DNA from: an uncultured Prevotellaceae bacterium
GTDB lineage: Bacteria; Bacteroidota; Bacteroidia; Bacteroidales; Bacteroidaceae
Direction: 5' to 3'
Assembly: GCA_900320845.1 (NCBI GenBank)
Contig: ONTS01000004.1
Span: forward strand, 22,033-86,032
DNA: 64,000 nucleotides
Shown here: positions 61,297 through 64,000 of the stretch, in pieces
Numbering within the stretch: the stretch's first letter is position 1
Layout of the letters: the number at the start of each line of letters is the position of its first letter
Made by a program: the position numbers and the translations under genes
The notes under the pieces: generated by a model
What the model was told of the DNA's origin: nothing
Database searches by the model: none
What the model saw: the letters and a program-made list of their open reading frames with translations, nothing else

Positions 61297-62523
61297 ATGA
61301 ACACCTCCCTCTTCATAGCACGGCGTTATCTCTTCTCCAAGAAGTCGACACACGTCATCAACATCATCAGTATCATCTCGATGGTGGGTGTAGCGTTGGC
61401 ATCAATGGCGCTGGTGGTGACGCTGAGTGTGTTCAACGGATTCCACGACTTGGTAGCATCACTCTTCTCACATTTCGACACCGAGCTGAAGGTGGTGCCC
61501 GTCACGGGCAAGATGATGGCTGCCGATAGCCCATTGCTGACACAGATTCGTGCTCATGAAGATGTAGACACAGTGACTGAAAGTCTGGAGGAGCAGGCAT
61601 TGGCAGTCTACGAAGGCCATCAGCGCGCTGTGATGGTGAAGGGCATCGACAACACTTTCCTGCCCATGACCAATCTGAGCAGCACCTTCGTGGGCGATAC
61701 CGAGGCACGACTCACTGCCGCCAACCTGTCGTTTGCCCTGCCTGGCATAGGCGTGGCGCAACAGATGGGCATGAGGGCACGCTACGACGGATGGCTATAC
61801 CTTTATGCACCCGTCAGAGAAGGACAGGTGGACATGATGAATCCGGCAGCATCGTTCGTGGAAGACTCGCTGCTCTCCGCTGGAGCCGTGTTTCAGGTGC
61901 AGCAGGGACGCTATGACAATAACTATGTGTTGGTGCCCCTCGACTTCGCACGCCAGCTCTTCGGATGCGAAGGCATGGTGTCGGCGCTGGAGCTACAGGT
62001 GCGTAAAGGGGCGGACATCGGAAAGGTGAAGAAGAAACTGCAAGACATAGGAGGCACGCAGGTGAAGGTGCTCGACCGATATGAACAGCAGGAAGAGACA
62101 TTCAATGTGATGAACATCGAGAAGCTGATAGCCTACGTTTTCCTCACCTTTATTCTGCTTGTGGCATGCTTCAACCTTGTAGCCTCGCTCTCTATGCTGA
62201 TGGTAGACAAGCGTCATGATGTGCAGACCCTGCGCAGCCTGGGAGCCACTGACAGGCAGGTGGTGCGGATTTTCCTGCTGGAGGGACGCCTCATCACGCT
62301 GATAGGAGCGCTGGTGGGCATAGCACTGGGCTTGCTGCTATGCTGGTTGCAGCAGCAGTACGGCATTGTCAGCCTGGGCAACGACAACAATATGTTTATC
62401 ATCAATGCTTATCCCGTCAGCGTCCATCTCACCGATGTGGTGATAGTGGTGCTCACCGTGCTACTGGTAGGTTTCCTGGCAGCGTGGTATCCGACGCGAT
62501 ATTTGTCGCGCCGACTGCTATGA
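61297..62523 (+). CDS. ABC transporter permease of the LolC/LolE type
   Basis: This 408-residue inner-membrane permease has the MacB/FtsX layout. One N-terminal helix (NIISIISMVGVALASMALVVTLSVFNGF) is followed by a large periplasmic domain (about residues 50-260) and then three C-terminal helices (AYVFLTFILLVACFNLVASL onward). The N-terminal sequence (SLFIARRYLFSKKS) matches LolC/E-like lipoprotein-release permeases. The ATPase partner is not adjacent. The ATG at 61297 was preferred to 61249, where the frame has an unlikely Arg/Pro-rich lead. Confidence 0.88.
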   Translation: MNTSLFIARRYLFSKKSTHVINIISIISMVGVALASMALVVTLSVFNGFHDLVASLFSHFDTELKVVPVTGKMMAADSPLLTQIRAHEDVDTVTESLEEQALAVYEGHQRAVMVKGIDNTFLPMTNLSSTFVGDTEARLTAANLSFALPGIGVAQQMGMRARYDGWLYLYAPVREGQVDMMNPAASFVEDSLLSAGAVFQVQQGRYDNNYVLVPLDFARQLFGCEGMVSALELQVRKGADIGKVKKKLQDIGGTQVKVLDRYEQQEETFNVMNIEKLIAYVFLTFILLVACFNLVASLSMLMVDKRHDVQTLRSLGATDRQVVRIFLLEGRLITLIGALVGIALGLLLCWLQQQYGIVSLGNDNNMFIINAYPVSVHLTDVVIVVLTVLLVGFLAAWYPTRYLSRRLL

Positions 62524-62601
62524 AGGGACACATACAACTACAAAGCGGAATATAGAAATGAATAACTTTCGCTGATTTTTTTCTGTAAAGCAAAAAAGTT
62601 A

Positions 62602-62609
62602 TACCTTTG
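62602..62609 (+). promoter_or_regulatory. Bacteroidota -7 box, long-leader transcript
   Basis: TACCTTTG matches TAnnTTTG and lies about 180 bases before the start at 62788. The long leader includes a perfect inverted repeat at 62756-62770 (ATGTTA, TAG, TAACAT). Confidence 0.55.
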
Positions 62610-62755
62610 TACTCACTACAGGCATAAGAGTATGTCTTCAGTCTGCAGGTTTGATATAGCGAACAGGCATTTCTGCCCACGATGTGCAGCACAACGAGAG
62701 CTGTGTGCGCTAAGACTGCAACGTCAGAGAATAAAAATACTGAAAAGAAATAATA

Positions 62756-62770
62756 ATGTTATAGTAACAT
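62756..62770. repeat. Short perfect inverted repeat in leader
   Basis: ATGTTA (62756-62761) and TAACAT (62765-62770) flank a 3-base centre, 17 bases before the small-protein gene. It may be an operator or a leader hairpin. Confidence 0.4.
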
Positions 62771-62787
62771 AACAACAACCCTCAACA

Positions 62788-62994
62788 ATGTTCGATATGA
62801 AAAAGAGGTATAATTCGCCGCTGAGTAACGTTCGTACTATTAAGGCTGCACGCTTCTTTGCAGCTTCAACATTGGATCCCAATAGCGACAACCCTGTTGT
62901 AACACCGGGTGACGACCCTTACAATGACGAGTTCGGCTCACCTCGCCCACACAACCTCTGGGATGAGGAAAATAAAAAGAATAAAGGAAACTAA
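62788..62994 (+). CDS. Small Prevotella-type hypothetical protein
   Basis: This 68-residue protein begins MFDMKKRYNSPLSNVRTIKAA and continues RFFAASTLDPNSDN, then has an acidic, Pro/Asp-rich tail (VVTPGDDPYNDEFG). Many short Prevotella proteins share the plan MKKxYxxP, a hydrophobic/basic middle, a small-residue patch (AAS) and an acidic tail. Their function is unknown. The real start may be the ATG at 62797. Its own promoter and long leader make it look like a genuine gene. Confidence 0.65.
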   Translation: MFDMKKRYNSPLSNVRTIKAARFFAASTLDPNSDNPVVTPGDDPYNDEFGSPRPHNLWDEENKKNKGN

Positions 62995-63456
62995 ATCCCC
63001 TAACATTAGGAAGGTAGTGAACATGCCTTAGAGCGCAGTCATTACTTTGTTGCAATATCACAGTCTGTTTGCTGACAAGGACTATGCTCTGTCAGCAAGC
63101 AGTGTTGTGTTGTTGTCATCATGCACAGCGTGTACCTGTGCATTGACCTGTCACATGCTACATAGCATGGTTGCAATTATTAATAGTTTCTTTTTCATAA
63201 TTACCTTTATTAATTATTAATGTTGTCCGCTACGAGTGACATGCGCAATAATTATCTTTCGCAATGCTCTTAAACAGGCGTTGCGGTTTTATTTCCAGGA
63301 TTGTCTGACTGATGTCGGACAACACACTCTCATTCCATTGCCTCAGCCTGTTGCCGTCCCAGTTGATGAGTAATGGGCATTATTGAGGTCAGTCATGCAG
63401 TCCGTCCGTCGTATTCATGCCAACAGACAACATGCTGAATGTTCTCCACTCATGAC
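62995..63456. other. Gene-free region with a hairpin
   Basis: No convincing gene was found here. The only clear structure is the inverted repeat TTGCTGACA (63069-63077) / TGTCAGCAA (63090-63098), which lacks a T-run. Confidence 0.5.
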
Positions 63457-63519
63457 GCAATATCAGTGATATTGGTAGCCAAAATCACTGATATTGATGA
63501 CCAAAATCAGTGATATTGC
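63457..63519. repeat. 22-bp-period palindromic repeat, locus E (three units)
   Basis: Unit 1 GCAATATCAGTGATATTGG (63457-63475), unit 2 CCAAAATCACTGATATTGA (63479-63497) and unit 3 CCAAAATCAGTGATATTGC (63501-63519) are separated by TAG and TGA. This is the only three-unit array in the window. It lies downstream of the small membrane-protein gene at 63567-63839. Confidence 0.85.
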
Positions 63520-63566
63520 TATATCAACAGCACCTGACAGCATGCACAAGAGGTATAAGCTTTTTT

Positions 63567-63839
63567 TCAATTGTAGACTAAAACATAGTAAACCAAAACA
63601 AGAATATTTAGAATAATCTCTATACGTATCCATTTTCCGTAAAACTTTTCTAACAAAGACCTCTTTCCGGATACTATAACGCTTATCTCCATAATCAGGC
63701 AGATGATGACGATAACAAGACTGATATATGTCAAAATCGACTTGTTGAATGATGAACGTGCTAAAATCATCAGGACAAATGACGAACAATCACTTACCGT
63801 AGAGATAACCGGGTAATGTCTTACAATACTATTTATCAT
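63567..63839 (-). CDS. Small AT-rich membrane protein, possible immunity protein
   Basis: This 90-residue protein (MINSIVRHYPVISTVSD at the start) has about three membrane segments: SSFVLMILARSSFNKSIL, YISLVIVIICLIMEISVIVSG and IEIILNILVLVYYVLVY. I do not recognise a family. Its base composition is more AT-rich than the rest of the window. It starts 5 bp after the stop of the truncated gene at the right edge and is probably co-transcribed with it. The ATG at 63837-63839 was chosen over the frame start at 63869, which lies inside that gene. Confidence 0.6.
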   Translation of the reverse strand: MINSIVRHYPVISTVSDCSSFVLMILARSSFNKSILTYISLVIVIICLIMEISVIVSGKRSLLEKFYGKWIRIEIILNILVLVYYVLVYN

Positions 63840-63843
63840 ACTT

Positions 63844-64000
63844 TTATCGATTACGCAAACATTTTCCAAATTTATAAGCCGAATAAGCTACACCGATCCA
63901 TCCTAACGTCCGTGTAAAGAAGCCTCGGGCTATCTGCAAAGCAGTTGTTGCAGTCATAAGAGTCTTTGTGCCCTGAATATAGCCTTCTATTCCAGATACA
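63844..64000 (-). CDS. C-terminal fragment of a hydrophobic protein, cut by the window edge
   Basis: Only the last 51 codons are present. They begin in frame with GIEGYIQGTKTLMTATTALQ and end GWIGVAYSAYKFGKCLRNR before TAA (63844-63846). The segment is Gly- and small-residue-rich, amphipathic to hydrophobic, and ends with a basic tail. It could be the end of a polymorphic toxin, a bacteriocin-like peptide or a membrane protein. The rest lies outside the window. Confidence 0.55.
   Translation of the reverse strand, partial: VSGIEGYIQGTKTLMTATTALQIARGFFTRTLGWIGVAYSAYKFGKCLRNR

Noticed and set aside
63457-63519. The tandem repeats considered as a small CRISPR array
   Set aside because: The spacers are only 3 bases, the units are themselves palindromic, and no cas gene is present.
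63463-63789. 108-codon minus-strand open frame over repeat locus E
   Set aside because: It overlaps the better membrane-protein frame at 63567-63839 and its C-terminal part is translated repeat.

Overview
The window reads as chromosomal DNA from a Bacteroidota bacterium, most likely Prevotella-like. The reasons: about eighteen sites match the Bacteroidota -7 promoter box TAnnTTTG, almost no start codon has a Shine-Dalgarno sequence, and the gene families are typical of the phylum (DUF4254, DUF3108, DUF3109, DUF4878, DUF4369, IspG with an inserted domain, a T9SS-like C-terminal end, fused KorA). Most genes are housekeeping or envelope genes. I see no rRNA, insertion sequence, phage, integrase or CRISPR array. 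There is one tRNA (Leu, UAA).

Layout. 0.1-5.5 kb (+): a HAD hydrolase, an unknown protein, sigma-54 (rpoN), a degenerate PAP2 membrane protein and ispG. 5.7-9.7 kb (-): an envelope/lipid operon with an SDR reductase, a PAP2/Aur1-like membrane enzyme, DUF4254, a GT9 glycosyltransferase and rubredoxin. 9.8-16.6 kb (+): dxs, trkA, trkH, a DUF3108 protein, an intergenic cluster of DnaA-box-like sequences, and nadA. 16.8-20.3 kb (-): an acetate CoA-transferase and an Na/Pi cotransporter. 20.4-31.9 kb (+): a uridine-kinase-like protein, korAB, rnr, DUF3109, two tandem secreted Ntn-hydrolases, a C92 peptidase lipoprotein and a DUF4878 lipoprotein. 32.2-39.3 kb (+): asd, then a VTC-domain / DUF4956 / DUF2490 / beta-helix lipoprotein cassette, then a secreted M6 metalloprotease. 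39.5-46.3 kb (+): a U32 protein, sufE, a SpoU methyltransferase, etfBA and an acyl-CoA dehydrogenase. 46.4-47.4 kb (-): an alpha-1,2-fucosyltransferase-like GT11. 47.5-49.9 kb (+): recX, comF, a Sel1-repeat protein and a Nim-like flavoprotein. 50.0-60.6 kb (-): an AraC regulator with two flavodoxins and an aldo/keto reductase, YifB, a DUF4369 lipoprotein, tRNA-Leu, a Rieske-like lipoprotein, an SRPBCC protein, a glutaminyl-cyclase-like enzyme and a C26-M19 fusion. 60.9-64.0 kb: rbfA, a LolC/E-type permease, a small protein, gene-poor DNA, and at the right edge a truncated gene followed by a small membrane protein.

The main non-gene structure is a dispersed intergenic repeat: a 19-bp imperfect palindrome (consensus SCAAWMTCNNYGAYWTTGG) repeated every 22 bp in pairs or triplets at five separate loci. 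Two other large-scale signals are an abrupt reversal of strand composition near 20.3 kb (G/T-rich + strand to the left, C/A-rich to the right, whatever the gene direction) and the DnaA-box cluster at 15.4-15.6 kb. These two do not fit together as a simple origin.

Functional links. dxs and ispG are both MEP isoprenoid genes. KorAB, the CoA-transferase, EtfAB with the acyl-CoA dehydrogenase, and rubredoxin fit an anaerobic metabolism with low-potential electron carriers. The best candidate for an undescribed system among the genes is the VTC/DUF4956/DUF2490/beta-helix cassette at 33.3-36.9 kb. All function calls come from reading motifs by eye; no database search was run.
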